A stretch of DNA of 24,883 nucleotides from DATJAJ01 sp035622335 (GTDB lineage Archaea; Thermoproteota; Nitrososphaeria; Nitrososphaerales; Gagatemarchaeaceae). How positions within the stretch are numbered: position 1 is the first letter of the stretch; each line of letters begins with the position of its first letter. A model generated the notes under the pieces. The model made no database searches. It had not been told where the DNA came from and saw only the letters and a list, made by a program, of their open reading frames with translations. A program made the position numbers and the translations under genes. The stretch covers positions 1 through 24,883 of the forward strand of contig DASPVO010000021.1 in NCBI GenBank assembly GCA_035622335.1, read 5' to 3'. Below are positions 1 to 7,319 of this stretch, in pieces.

Positions 1-224
1 AGCACCCTCCTAGCGCTCCCGCTCTGCATCGCCGCGAAGGTCGTCTGCATCGCGTCGCTGGTCCCTCTTGGATACAGTCTGTCGTATCGCCTGTCCTTGG
101 AGCGTATGATCTCTCCATCTCGCTCGAGGTTTGAGACGTGATAGCGTGCAGTGCTGAAAGAGGTTCCCAAGAGCTTCTGGAGCATTCTGAGGTGAATCCC
201 CGGATTCAACTGTATGATGCGCAT
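1..224 (-). CDS. Winged-helix transcriptional regulator, partial (3' end beyond window)
   Basis: An open frame on the minus strand runs from an ATG at 222-224 off the left edge, so only about 74 residues are visible. They read as a helix-turn-helix: a first helix around RAMRIIQLNPGIHLR, then LQKLLGTSFSTARYHVSNLERDG as the turn and recognition helix, then a basic wing ending RYDRLYPRG. This is the usual layout of archaeal winged-helix regulators of the MarR/ArsR kind. In-frame codons upstream of the ATG stay open back to a TGA inside the end of the cupredoxin gene, so a non-ATG start a few codons earlier is possible. It lies 31 bp downstream of the cupredoxin gene on the same strand and may be cotranscribed with it. 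Its target cannot be inferred. Confidence 0.7.
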   Translation of the reverse strand, partial: MRIIQLNPGIHLRMLQKLLGTSFSTARYHVSNLERDGEIIRSKDRRYDRLYPRGTSDAMQTTFAAMQSGSARRV

Positions 225-255
225 GGCTCTGTCTCGGTTGCCGCTGGCCCTCAGC

Positions 256-1005
256 TCATGTCACCTCGAGTTTCCCACTCTGAAGGAAGATGTGAATGGG
301 ACTGAAGACAGAGCAGTAGATTGTGAAGATACCCGTCTGATTGGCAAGGAAGTCGACGTTCAACACCTTACCCGGAAGAAGGTTCTCCACCTGATCGTCG
401 AAGTAGTGAGCGACTTGGAAACCAACAGGAAGTGAATAGACGTTGCAGACTGTTATGTCCACGTTCGTCCCCTCAGGCACGTCGAGGACCGGCCAGCTCA
501 CCGAAGGTGCGCCGTGCATCATGCTGTCGTTGTAGCCGAGAGAGCTGGCGATGATCAGAAATCCGCCAGTGGGTCTGGCGCACCCCGCCGGGAGAGTAGA
601 AGCCGTCTGGGCAAATTGCAGGCCGGATATGCTCGCCTCGTATGAAATCGAAGCTAACAGTCCCATCAGGACGAGGGCGACCAGTGAAACCAGCGCGACC
701 TGCTTCCTAGTCTCGTGAGACCATGCTACGGCCGTGAAGAAGCTCACCGCCATCAGCGCCTCTAGCATGGGGTTCAGGTAGACCTCAACAATTTGGACAA
801 CGGATGGGCCGACGCCTGCAAAGAGTTCCAGGAGAGCTGTGTCAGATGACACTATTGACAGGAAGATGAACGCTAGCATGAGCGAAAGATATCTGCCCTC
901 GGGCCTCTTCCTGTATCCCTTGATTGACACGAAGGCAAGTGTAACCGAGATCAAACAGACGACTACCTGGACCAGGTCGTTGTAGTACAACCCAATGGAG
1001 AACAA
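256..1005 (-). CDS. Membrane-anchored cupredoxin-domain protein (CoxII-like)
   Basis: This 249-residue protein has an N-terminal membrane part (hydrophobic spans near residues 8-28, 40-60, 75-95 and 102-122) followed by an extracytoplasmic cupredoxin fold at about 165-249. The copper-site elements resemble cytochrome oxidase subunit II: VAHYFD with His200, and near the C-terminus YCSVFSPIHIFLQ with Cys231, His238 and Gln242. In a true CuA centre the motif is C-x3-C-x3-H-x2-M. Here the second Cys position is Ser235, the spacing to His is one residue shorter, and there is no Met, so a binuclear CuA site is unlikely; a mononuclear or lost site fits better. No oxidase subunit I is nearby. The start is TTG at 1003-1005, with a TATA-like element about 31 bp upstream, so the mRNA is probably leaderless. 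The exact function is unknown. Confidence 0.72.
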   Translation of the reverse strand: MFSIGLYYNDLVQVVVCLISVTLAFVSIKGYRKRPEGRYLSLMLAFIFLSIVSSDTALLELFAGVGPSVVQIVEVYLNPMLEALMAVSFFTAVAWSHETRKQVALVSLVALVLMGLLASISYEASISGLQFAQTASTLPAGCARPTGGFLIIASSLGYNDSMMHGAPSVSWPVLDVPEGTNVDITVCNVYSLPVGFQVAHYFDDQVENLLPGKVLNVDFLANQTGIFTIYCSVFSPIHIFLQSGKLEVT

Positions 1006-1030
1006 GGAACTGAAATTCGCTTTGGCCGCC

Positions 1031-1040
1031 AGATTTAAGG
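1031..1040 (-). promoter_or_regulatory. TATA-like box of the cupredoxin gene
   Basis: On the minus strand CCTTAAATC lies about 31 bp upstream of the TTG start at 1005, the spacing expected for an archaeal TATA box and a leaderless transcript. It also suggests that the cupredoxin gene has its own promoter rather than depending only on read-through from the pst-phoU operon that ends 72 bp upstream. Confidence 0.45.
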
Positions 1041-1077
1041 CTGGTGAGATTTTGGCGTTTGAGCCAGAATCAATCCA

Positions 1078-1704
1078 TCACGAGGGCGGGCTCACGCCTG
1101 TGACGATGTAGACGACCGAGTCGCCTATGTAAGTGGCGTGGTCTGCTATCCTCTCGAGGTAGCGCAAAATCAGCGTCGCGGAAAGCGCGCAGCGAAGGTC
1201 GCCCTTCCCCGTAATCACTTTCCTGAGGTAGTCCCTGTACCTCTGGTCGACAACGTCGTCCATCTGAGGGATCATCCTGGCTGTCTCTACGTCTCGTCTG
1301 GCAAAGGCATCGATGCTCATCCGGATCATCTCCTGTGTCTTCTTGGCGGCCTCGACCACGGGACGCTGGTCGCACTTGCTCACGTCGCCTATGATGTCGC
1401 GTACTTCCACGATATCGTGCGCGTACCTTCCGAACCTGTAGAATCCATACGACACCTCGAAGCACGCTTTGATGAACCTCAAGTCCGAGGCGACAGGCTG
1501 GTACCTCGCTATCAGCTCCATGGTGAGGTCGCTGACCTGGTTGTGGAGAACTCTCAGCTGGTCTGAGAGCCTGTCGACGCTCGTCCCGTCCCCTCCCTTC
1601 CTGTACACGTCAATCGATTCGGAGACGGCGTTCTCAGATATCGTTGCCATTTCCAACAGCAGACTATTGACCTTCTCCAGGCCCATATCCATGAGGCGGG
1701 CCAT
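1078..1704 (-). CDS. phoU: Phosphate transport regulator PhoU
   Basis: This 208-residue all-helical protein has the two repeated three-helix bundles of PhoU, the cytoplasmic negative modulator of Pst phosphate uptake. Visible family features are the N-terminal LEKVNSLLLEMATISENAVSESI, the acidic metal-binding helix RYAHDIVEVRDIIGD in the first repeat, and RYLERIADHATYIGDSVVYIVTG in the second, with the conserved E-R-x-x-D-H pattern. The length is typical (about 210-240). The ATG at 1702-1704 lies three bases after the pstB stop, so PhoU is the last gene of the pst operon and translation is probably coupled. A second, AbrB-fused PhoU homologue at the other end of the locus means two PhoU-type proteins serve this system; this one is more likely the transporter partner. 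Confidence 0.93.
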   Translation of the reverse strand: MARLMDMGLEKVNSLLLEMATISENAVSESIDVYRKGGDGTSVDRLSDQLRVLHNQVSDLTMELIARYQPVASDLRFIKACFEVSYGFYRFGRYAHDIVEVRDIIGDVSKCDQRPVVEAAKKTQEMIRMSIDAFARRDVETARMIPQMDDVVDQRYRDYLRKVITGKGDLRCALSATLILRYLERIADHATYIGDSVVYIVTGVSPPS

Positions 1705-1707
1705 GGT

Positions 1708-2550
1708 CTAACCGAACTTCCCTGTGATGTAGCGCTCGGTCAGTGCTTCCTTCGGGGTCTCGAACATGGAAGCGGTTTCGTCGTACTCGATCAGCTTGCC
1801 CAGGTACATGAACGCGGTGTAATCCGCTACACGAGAGGCCTGCTGCATGTTGTGGGTCACGATGATGACAGTGTAGTTCCTCTTCAGCGTGATGACAAGG
1901 TCTTCAATCTTTGCCGTGGCGGTGGGGTCGAGGGCGGAACAGGGCTCGTCCATGAGGAGCACCTCCGGTTCGACAGCGAGGGCTCGCGCGATGCAGAGGC
2001 GCTGCTGTTGTCCTCCCGAGATGCTGGCCCCAGAGTTTGAGAGCTTGTCCTTGACCTCGTCCCAGAGGAAGGCCTTCTGAAGAGCGCTCTTCGCGACTTC
2101 ATCTAGCTTTTTCTTGTCGCGCACGCCTGCGAGCTTGAGGCCGGCGACCACGTTGTCTCTGATGGACATGTTGGGGAAGGGGTTGGGCTTCTGGAAGACC
2201 ATCCCAATCCTCCGGCGGACGTCGACGGGGTCCACCTGAGGACCATAGATGTCAGCGCCGTCGAGGAGGATGCTGCCCGTGAGCTTCGCGTTGGGCACCA
2301 GTTCGTGAAGCCTGTTGATGCAACGCACCAGGGTCGACTTCCCGCACCCAGAGGGACCGATTATCGCTGTCACCCTGTTCGAGGAGAACTGCATGCTCAC
2401 TCCAGATAGAATCTGTTGGGGCCCATACCAGGCGTTCAGCCCTTGAACTTCGACCAACGTCTTTGTCTTTGCGACAGATGTAGTGTCGGGCTCTTGACTC
2501 ACGGCGACGCCATCCTTGCCGGCCGCGAGTCTCTCGGCTTCGCTAGACAA
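1708..2550 (-). CDS. pstB: Phosphate ABC transporter ATP-binding protein PstB
   Basis: PstB is the cytoplasmic ATPase that drives phosphate import through PstCA. All motifs are present: Walker A GPSGCGKST (from about residue 65), Q-loop FQKPNPFP, signature SISGGQQQR, Walker B VLLMDEPCSALDP and the H-loop THNM. The PstB-specific insert (WYGPQQIL, CINRLHELVPNAKLTGSI) is also there. I take TTG 2548-2550 as the start because AGAAGGAG sits 7 bases upstream of it and it overlaps the pstA stop by 8 bases. An upstream in-frame TTG at 2572-2574 would add 8 residues. Either way the protein carries about 30 extra residues before the ATPase core compared with bacterial PstB, with no recognisable motif in them. 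Confidence 0.95.
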   Translation of the reverse strand: MSSEAERLAAGKDGVAVSQEPDTTSVAKTKTLVEVQGLNAWYGPQQILSGVSMQFSSNRVTAIIGPSGCGKSTLVRCINRLHELVPNAKLTGSILLDGADIYGPQVDPVDVRRRIGMVFQKPNPFPNMSIRDNVVAGLKLAGVRDKKKLDEVAKSALQKAFLWDEVKDKLSNSGASISGGQQQRLCIARALAVEPEVLLMDEPCSALDPTATAKIEDLVITLKRNYTVIIVTHNMQQASRVADYTAFMYLGKLIEYDETASMFETPKEALTERYITGKFG

Positions 2551-3385
2551 ACGTGGTTCTCCTTCTAGTGACAATGCGGACGATGATATTGATTCCCAGC
2601 ACGGTAATAAGCAGTATGAAACTAGCTCCCCACGCTTGTTCTACCAGGAAGGGAGTACCGGAAGTCGCATTCTGAAAGATGAATAGTGTCATCGTCTCCA
2701 TCGCTTGGAACCAGCCCTGGAACCCCCTGGTGCTGCCCAAGGCTGTCAATAGGAGCGGTGCCGTCTCCCCCGCTATTCTTGCTGTCGCCAGAAGAATACC
2801 CGTGGTGACCCCGCTCAGAGCGTTCGCCATTATGACCAGCGTCGCACGCCATTTTCTGACGCCCAGTGCCGCGGAAGCCTCTCGCAACGAGTTGGGGACT
2901 GTCCTGAGCGCTTCACTCGTCGTGTTCGAGACTATGGGGATTTCCATGAAGCCGAGAGCAACACCACCTGCGAAAGCCGTGTAGCCTCTGAACGGCGCGG
3001 GTAGAGAGAGAACCAGCGTACTGTAGATCAGTATGCCCGTTACGATCGAGGGTATTCCTACGAGTACGTCGGCAAGAAAGCGGACAATCTCCCCGTACCT
3101 CTTTGACCCGTATTCAGCGACGTAGACGCCCGACAGAACTCCAGTTGGGACGCCTATCGCGCTAGCCAGGAGGACAACGAGAAATGTTCCTTGCAGAGCA
3201 TTTGCTATACCTCCCTCGGTCCCGACCTGGCTGAAGTTGTGGGTGAAGAAGCTAATGTTCAGCGCAGCCAAACCTTTCACTGTCACGTAGTAGATTATGC
3301 TCGCGAGCGGAGCGAGCGCTAGGACAAGGGCGACCAACGTGAAGGCGATCCAGAATCTATCGACAAGCTTGCGTCTTGCGTTCAA
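2543..3385 (-). CDS. pstA: Phosphate ABC transporter permease PstA
   Basis: A 280-residue integral membrane protein with about six transmembrane helices, the first at roughly residues 12-33. The cytoplasmic EAA loop that contacts PstB is clear: NSLREASAALGVRKWRATLVI followed by GVTTGILLATARIAGETAPLL, which is characteristic of PstA. It pairs with PstC to form the phosphate channel. It starts at TTG 3383-3385, whose bases overlap the pstC stop in the tetranucleotide TTGA; GGGGTG lies about 10 bases upstream as a plausible ribosome binding site. Translation is therefore probably coupled to pstC. The stop TAG overlaps the pstB start. Confidence 0.94.
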   Translation of the reverse strand: MNARRKLVDRFWIAFTLVALVLALAPLASIIYYVTVKGLAALNISFFTHNFSQVGTEGGIANALQGTFLVVLLASAIGVPTGVLSGVYVAEYGSKRYGEIVRFLADVLVGIPSIVTGILIYSTLVLSLPAPFRGYTAFAGGVALGFMEIPIVSNTTSEALRTVPNSLREASAALGVRKWRATLVIMANALSGVTTGILLATARIAGETAPLLLTALGSTRGFQGWFQAMETMTLFIFQNATSGTPFLVEQAWGASFILLITVLGINIIVRIVTRRRTTFV

Positions 3386-4326
3386 AGAAGCTGTGCACCC
3401 CGCTTCACGAACCTGCGGAGAATCAGCCTCGCTCCGAGGTTGGACAAGAGCGACAAGGCCAGAAGCACCAAGCCGGCTTCAATGATGGCGGAAACTTGGA
3501 CGACGCCAATCGTTTCGCTGTAGTCGTTTGCTATCAAGCTGGCGAGGGTCTGCGCAGGTGCGAAGAGCGACGCTTTGAATTCAAGGGAGTTCCCAATCAC
3601 CAACGTGACAGCCATGGTCTCCCCTATGGCCCGTCCGAAGCCGAGAAAGATACCGGCGATGATGCCCGACCTTGCATATCCGAACACGGACATCTGAATG
3701 ACTTCGGACTTTGTACCTCCAAGCGCGTAGGCGGCTTCGAGCTGGGACCTAGGCACCGCCTGCATGGCGTCCCTAGAGACCGCCGCGACGTAGGGAATAA
3801 TCATTATCGCGAGAATCACGCCTGCGCTGAAGAGGTCGTAACCGCTAGCGGCGCCGTGGAACAGGGGAATGAAGCCTAGCGACGCCGACAGAGCGTGCTC
3901 GACGGGCCGAATCACCTGTGGAACGAGGACAAGCAGCGCCCAGAACCCGAAGACGATGCTCGGGACGGCTGCCAAGAGCTCAACCACAGGGCCTATCACA
4001 ACCCTCGGCCCACGAGGCGATATCTCTGCGAGAAAGACCGCGACGCCCAGGCTGATCGGCACGCCGATCACGAGGGCGATGATCGAAGACGCCAGCGTAC
4101 CAAGGATTTCCGGAAGGACCTCGAATATTTCTCGGGGAGGGTTCCACTCGCTGCCTATGACGTACGAGAGCCCGTAAGCCCTGATCGAAGGAAGTGAATG
4201 GTAACCGATTTCGATTATGTAGAGGAGGATCAGAAAGACGATGAAAGCCGCAAAGGCGAAGGAGAGGTCTCTAAACCCCGCGTCGACGATTGACCTTCCG
4301 CGACGCTTCAGCGAGCCGACGGCCAT
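3382..4326 (-). CDS. pstC: Phosphate ABC transporter permease PstC
   Basis: A 314-residue membrane protein with about six spans, the first near residues 20-42. Family marks are the extracytoplasmic loop after TM1 (YGLSYVIGSEWNP), the run GTLASSIIALVIGVPISLGVAVFLAEISPR, and the EAA loop DAMQAVPRSQLEAAYALGGTKSEVI followed by GIIAGIFLGFGRAIGETMAVTLVIGN. It is the partner of PstA. The ATG lies 44 bp after the pstS stop, and that gap holds a hairpin and T-tract that may lower its expression relative to pstS. No strong ribosome binding site is visible. Confidence 0.94.
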   Translation of the reverse strand: MAVGSLKRRGRSIVDAGFRDLSFAFAAFIVFLILLYIIEIGYHSLPSIRAYGLSYVIGSEWNPPREIFEVLPEILGTLASSIIALVIGVPISLGVAVFLAEISPRGPRVVIGPVVELLAAVPSIVFGFWALLVLVPQVIRPVEHALSASLGFIPLFHGAASGYDLFSAGVILAIMIIPYVAAVSRDAMQAVPRSQLEAAYALGGTKSEVIQMSVFGYARSGIIAGIFLGFGRAIGETMAVTLVIGNSLEFKASLFAPAQTLASLIANDYSETIGVVQVSAIIEAGLVLLALSLLSNLGARLILRRFVKRGAQLL

Positions 4327-4345
4327 CTAACAACTCTCGGGAGGC

Positions 4346-4373
4346 AAAAAAAATGGATGAAGGCAGACCTTCA
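4346..4373 (-). terminator. Hairpin plus T8 tract between pstS and pstC
   Basis: On the minus strand a perfect 6-bp stem TGAAGG-TCTG-CCTTCA (4358-4373), which includes the pstS stop codon, is followed 4 bases later by eight T residues (4346-4353). T-tracts terminate archaeal RNA polymerase. Its position between pstS and pstC suggests partial termination, so that the binding protein is made in excess over the membrane components. Confidence 0.55.
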
Positions 4374-5615
4374 CGGGCACGTGAAAGTCTGTCCATTGAA
4401 GTTGATCTGTGATACGAGATGCTGGTCGGCAGTCACTGTGCTGGGCGGTAGCGGAGAATAGTTCAGCCCGGTAGAGTAGCTCTGGCCGTATGTGACAACC
4501 CAGTTCATGAAGTTGGCGAGCGCCCATGCGGTCGCTTCGTTCGACTGGTTGGCCCATACGAGGAAGTAGGTGAATGTGGAGATCGGGTAGGCCGTCGCTG
4601 CGCTCGCTGGAGGATTCACTATGGTAGCGGTGGCGTTGGTACTGAGCGTGCTGGCAGCTGCCGCAGCCGCCGCAGAGAATCCTGCGACGGTAGGAGCTAC
4701 GTATTTGCCAGCTGCGTTCTGAATGTCTGCTGAGAGGAGATTGTTGCTGAGCGCGTAGTGACTGTCCGCGTACCCTATCGAGTCAGGTGTGGTCGAGACC
4801 AAGCCTGCGACGCCGCTACTGCCCTTGGCGGACTCTTCTGATGTTGGCCAATTGATCGACGTACCGACGCCTATGGTCGAAGCCCAGCTCGGCGATTGGG
4901 TCGCGAGGTAGGTCGACAATGCGTATGTCGTTCCGCTACCGTCCGAACGATGTACTGGAACTATTGTCGCCGAAGGCAGGGTAGCTCCTGGATTCAAAGC
5001 CGTGATTCTGGGGTCGTTCCACGTTGTGATGGAACCGTTCCAAATCGCAGCCAGAACGGGTCCTGTGAAGTTCAGATTCGTTGAGACTCCAGGGATGTTG
5101 TAGAAGATCGCGACCCCGCCCAGAGCTTCCGGAATCTGGAGCATGGGCCCGCTGGACTTGTACCCCGCAAGAACGGAGGCCGAAAGCGGAGCGTCACTTC
5201 CAGCGTAGGCGAACGTGTTTGCAAGCACACCCATCTGCCCGCTGCTGCTGCCCACTCCGGCATAGTTGATCAGCACAGGGGCTGCTTCGTTCTCGGTGAG
5301 ATTGCCATATGCGGCAACCCAGACCTGCATGATGGGATTGACGAAGGTCGAACCACCAGCGGTGAGGCTGATCTTACCGGCCGGTGGAGTGTAGGAAGAC
5401 AGAGTTATGTTTGTACCAGGACACTCGTTGACTGCCACAGTTGCAGTCGCAGTGGTAGCACTTCCGGTAACTGTTGTCGAGATGGTCTCCGTCTCGGTGA
5501 CCGTAGTCTTTCCGACTCCGATCGCTGCGTAGGCTGCAAATGCGATGATGACAATGATAAGGATGACTGCCAATGCAGTTGTGGTTGTATTGATAGCTCG
5601 TCTGTTGAAATTCAT
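4371..5615 (-). CDS. pstS: Phosphate-binding protein PstS, membrane-anchored
   Basis: This 414-residue extracytoplasmic binding protein captures phosphate for PstCAB. One N-terminal transmembrane anchor (about residues 13-34, after NRR) is followed by a Thr-rich linker (TTVTETETISTTVTGSATT) and then the PstS fold. Phosphate-site signatures are AGGSTFVNPIMQ, GSSSGQ, AGSDAPLS and HRSDGSGTTYALSTYL. There is no lipobox, so it is held by the helix, as is usual in archaea. I prefer the ATG at 5613-5615; an in-frame GTG at 5625-5627 would add four residues. GGTG lies 9 bases before the ATG. It is the first gene of the pst operon and diverges from the AbrB-PhoU regulator. Confidence 0.93.
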   Translation of the reverse strand: MNFNRRAINTTTTALAVILIIVIIAFAAYAAIGVGKTTVTETETISTTVTGSATTATATVAVNECPGTNITLSSYTPPAGKISLTAGGSTFVNPIMQVWVAAYGNLTENEAAPVLINYAGVGSSSGQMGVLANTFAYAGSDAPLSASVLAGYKSSGPMLQIPEALGGVAIFYNIPGVSTNLNFTGPVLAAIWNGSITTWNDPRITALNPGATLPSATIVPVHRSDGSGTTYALSTYLATQSPSWASTIGVGTSINWPTSEESAKGSSGVAGLVSTTPDSIGYADSHYALSNNLLSADIQNAAGKYVAPTVAGFSAAAAAAASTLSTNATATIVNPPASAATAYPISTFTYFLVWANQSNEATAWALANFMNWVVTYGQSYSTGLNYSPLPPSTVTADQHLVSQINFNGQTFTCP

Positions 5616-5640
5616 CTTCACGAGCACCTTCGTCCGAATG

Positions 5641-5682
5641 GATTTATGGGTCTCCGAAATATTCTATAGAGACCTATTGTGG
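5641..5682 (-). promoter_or_regulatory. pstS promoter region with CTATTGTG site
   Basis: Two TATA-like elements face pstS: CATAAATC (5641-5648), centred about 30 bp before the ATG, and CTATAGAATATTTC (about 5656-5669), which would give a short leader carrying GGTG. Directly upstream of them lies CTATTGTG (5674-5681, written on the plus strand). The same octamer forms half of the palindrome at 7371-7388. Promoter strength and the regulator are inferred, not shown. The rest of the 5628-5916 gap is AT-richer than its surroundings and holds no gene I can support. Confidence 0.45.
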
Positions 5683-5885
5683 AATTACTGAAATATAGTC
5701 GCCCTCCTCCCTCCACGCAGGAATTTCCTAGCAGCGTCCCAAACCATTGGAGATTTCGATATTTTCATGGAGGAAATCAAGAGACTTTCAAGTCAACACC
5801 CAAACACAGGAGAGTGACCAACTCGAGAAGCGGGATGTAAAGAGGTCAAAACGACCCAAAAATAGTGAATATTGGTACGAATGAA

Positions 5886-5910
5886 TTATATATTGTCCAT
5901 ATAGTGACAA
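5886..5910 (+). promoter_or_regulatory. TATA box and inverted repeat at the AbrB-PhoU promoter
   Basis: TTATATATT (5886-5894) is a strong archaeal TATA box centred about 27 bp before the GTG at 5917, so this transcript is probably leaderless. An inverted repeat TTGTC (5893-5897) and GACAA (5906-5910), separated by 8 bases, overlaps the end of the TATA box and the region just before transcription starts. A protein bound there would block initiation. The encoded protein has an AbrB DNA-binding domain, so autoregulation is a natural guess. Confidence 0.55.
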
Positions 5911-5916
5911 ACACCC

Positions 5917-6936
5917 GTGGACTTCCGCAAGGTTCAGGTCACCGGAGGAAACAGCTTTGTTGTCTCACTACCCAAAGCGTGGGTAAAGGACGTGGGTCTA
6001 AGGCCTAAGGATGCGGTCGCCGTAATCACACAGTCCGATTCTTCTTTGCTGATCGTCCCGAGGCGCGACCTCCGGGAAGCGTCCAAGTCGGAGGCCATCA
6101 TCGAGATAGGCCAAGGTATGGAGAAGGACGCCCTGTTGCGTCAGTTCATCTCGTACTACCTCGCTGGCTACGACATCATAAGAATCAATTCAGGGAAGTA
6201 CGACTCCTCAATGCGAGCTTTCATCAGGGAAGGGATCAGGCGGAAGCTCGTCGGCGTTGAAATCATAGAAGAGGCGCCCACTGGCATACTTACTCAGTGT
6301 CTCTCCGGCTACGTAGACCTCCCGCTGAAGAAGGCAGTCGAAAGGATGTCGATAATCGCTGCCGGGATGGTGACGGATGCGACAAACGTCCTCGAAAGGG
6401 GCAGGCGTGACCTTGGAGAGGAAGTGATACAGAGGGACGATGAAGTCGACAGGTTCTATCACTTCATTCTGAGGCAGCTGAACATCGCGATACGAGACCG
6501 CTCAGTGATTCAAGAGATTGGTTTGAACTCCGCCCGCGACTGCCTCGGTTACCGGTTGGTCGCGAAGAGCACCGAGAGGGTTGCAGACCACGCTGCGTCT
6601 GTGGCGCTGCAGGCCAGAGCTGTGGGACACCTTCCGGAGACCTTCTTCAAGAAGCTCCAGGAAATGAGCTCCCTCTCGACAAGGATCTTTGAAAACTCGA
6701 TTTCCTCTCTGCTCCGACTAGACTCGAAGGTTGCTGAGGACTCGATATCGAAGAGCAGAGAGGTGGTGAGGATGGAAGAGAAGTTGAGCTCAGAGTCTGT
6801 GGCGCTAAAGATAGCCGGAGAGCAGACCGCGTCGGTAAAGCTGATTCTGGAGAGCATCAGGAGGGTTGCAGAGTACGGAGCTGACATATCCGAGACCGCA
6901 ATCGACATGACGGTTAGAGAACCGCAGCTGGGGTGA
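5917..6936 (+). CDS. AbrB/SpoVT-type DNA-binding domain fused to PhoU domain
   Basis: This 339-residue protein begins with an AbrB-like swapped-hairpin domain at about 1-48 (KVQVTGGNSFVVSLPKAWVKDVGLRPKDAVAV, then LLIVPRR). After a linker region it continues as a helical PhoU-like bundle (about 125-335) with paired acidic helices such as RDDEVDRFYHFILRQLN, AKSTERVADHAASVA and RRVAEYGADISETAIDM. This architecture is known in archaea as a phosphate-responsive regulator: the PhoU part would sense transporter or phosphate state and the AbrB part would bind DNA. It starts with GTG at 5917, with no ribosome binding site but a TATA box 27 bp upstream. It diverges from pstS, which makes the pst operon and itself the likely targets (inference). 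Confidence 0.88.
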   Translation: MDFRKVQVTGGNSFVVSLPKAWVKDVGLRPKDAVAVITQSDSSLLIVPRRDLREASKSEAIIEIGQGMEKDALLRQFISYYLAGYDIIRINSGKYDSSMRAFIREGIRRKLVGVEIIEEAPTGILTQCLSGYVDLPLKKAVERMSIIAAGMVTDATNVLERGRRDLGEEVIQRDDEVDRFYHFILRQLNIAIRDRSVIQEIGLNSARDCLGYRLVAKSTERVADHAASVALQARAVGHLPETFFKKLQEMSSLSTRIFENSISSLLRLDSKVAEDSISKSREVVRMEEKLSSESVALKIAGEQTASVKLILESIRRVAEYGADISETAIDMTVREPQLG

Positions 6937-6955
6937 AAAAAATCCAAGCTGCGGT
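6921..6955. terminator. Hairpin between convergent genes
   Basis: ACCGCAGCT (6921-6929) and AGCTGCGGT (6947-6955) form a perfect 9-bp stem with a 17-base loop that contains A7 (6936-6942). The left arm lies over the last codons of the AbrB-PhoU gene. Read on the minus strand the loop gives T7, shortly after the end of the small winged-helix gene, so it could end transcription from that side. The plus-strand gene has no T-tract after the stem. Confidence 0.45.
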
Positions 6956-6969
6956 CACAATGCGATTTC

Positions 6970-7281
6970 CTACTCAGGAAGTTCGCACATGCGTTCCATC
7001 GTGCCCGTGAGGACCGACTCACCCAGTTCCGTCAGACACAGCCTTTCGCGAACCTGGTCGCCCAAGAGTTGGGAGACAGCGTCCACGAAGTACTGCCGCT
7101 GAAGTGAACCGAGAATCGAATGGAACTCGGGCTCTGTGAGCCTGAGTTTCGTCCGCAGCGTCTCAGTCTCTGTCTCACCGGAGGAAAGCGCTAGGAGCAC
7201 TTTCAGCTCTCCCTGCGAGACAGCCGGCCGCGATTCGCTAGCCGATGACCTGGTTGCACCAGGCACTACTGTGGTTTGCAT
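6970..7281 (-). CDS. Small winged-helix DNA-binding protein
   Basis: A 103-residue protein whose residues about 20-95 read as a winged helix: GELKVLLALSSGETETETL, then RTKLRLTEPEFHSILGSLQRQYFV as the helix-turn-helix, and a wing/helix ending RLCLTELGESVL. The family resembles MarR-like archaeal regulators; no ligand domain is present. The ATG at 7279-7281 has GGTGA 10 bases upstream and AATAAATGG about 44 bp upstream as a TATA box, giving a leader of roughly 18 bases. Palindromes lie upstream of that TATA box. Placed next to the phosphate locus and sharing the CTATTGTG octamer with pstS, it may be part of the same regulon, but this is a guess. Confidence 0.7.
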   Translation of the reverse strand: MQTTVVPGATRSSASESRPAVSQGELKVLLALSSGETETETLRTKLRLTEPEFHSILGSLQRQYFVDAVSQLLGDQVRERLCLTELGESVLTGTMERMCELPE

Positions 7282-7319
7282 TTGTTGTTTTTCACCTACG
7301 GAAGTGCTCGCGACGCTGC

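Noticed and set aside
3376..3879. A 167-codon plus-strand frame opposite pstC.
   Set aside because: It overlaps a certain gene over its whole length and shows no recognisable motif.
5719..5729. Short inverted repeat AGGAA-T-TTCCT between pstS and the AbrB-PhoU gene.
   Set aside because: Five-base arms, over 90 bp from either TATA box and not repeated elsewhere in the window.
5767..5817. A 16-codon open frame (ATG to TGA) in the gap between pstS and the AbrB-PhoU gene.
   Set aside because: Too short and without a ribosome binding site or promoter at the right distance; nothing supports translation.
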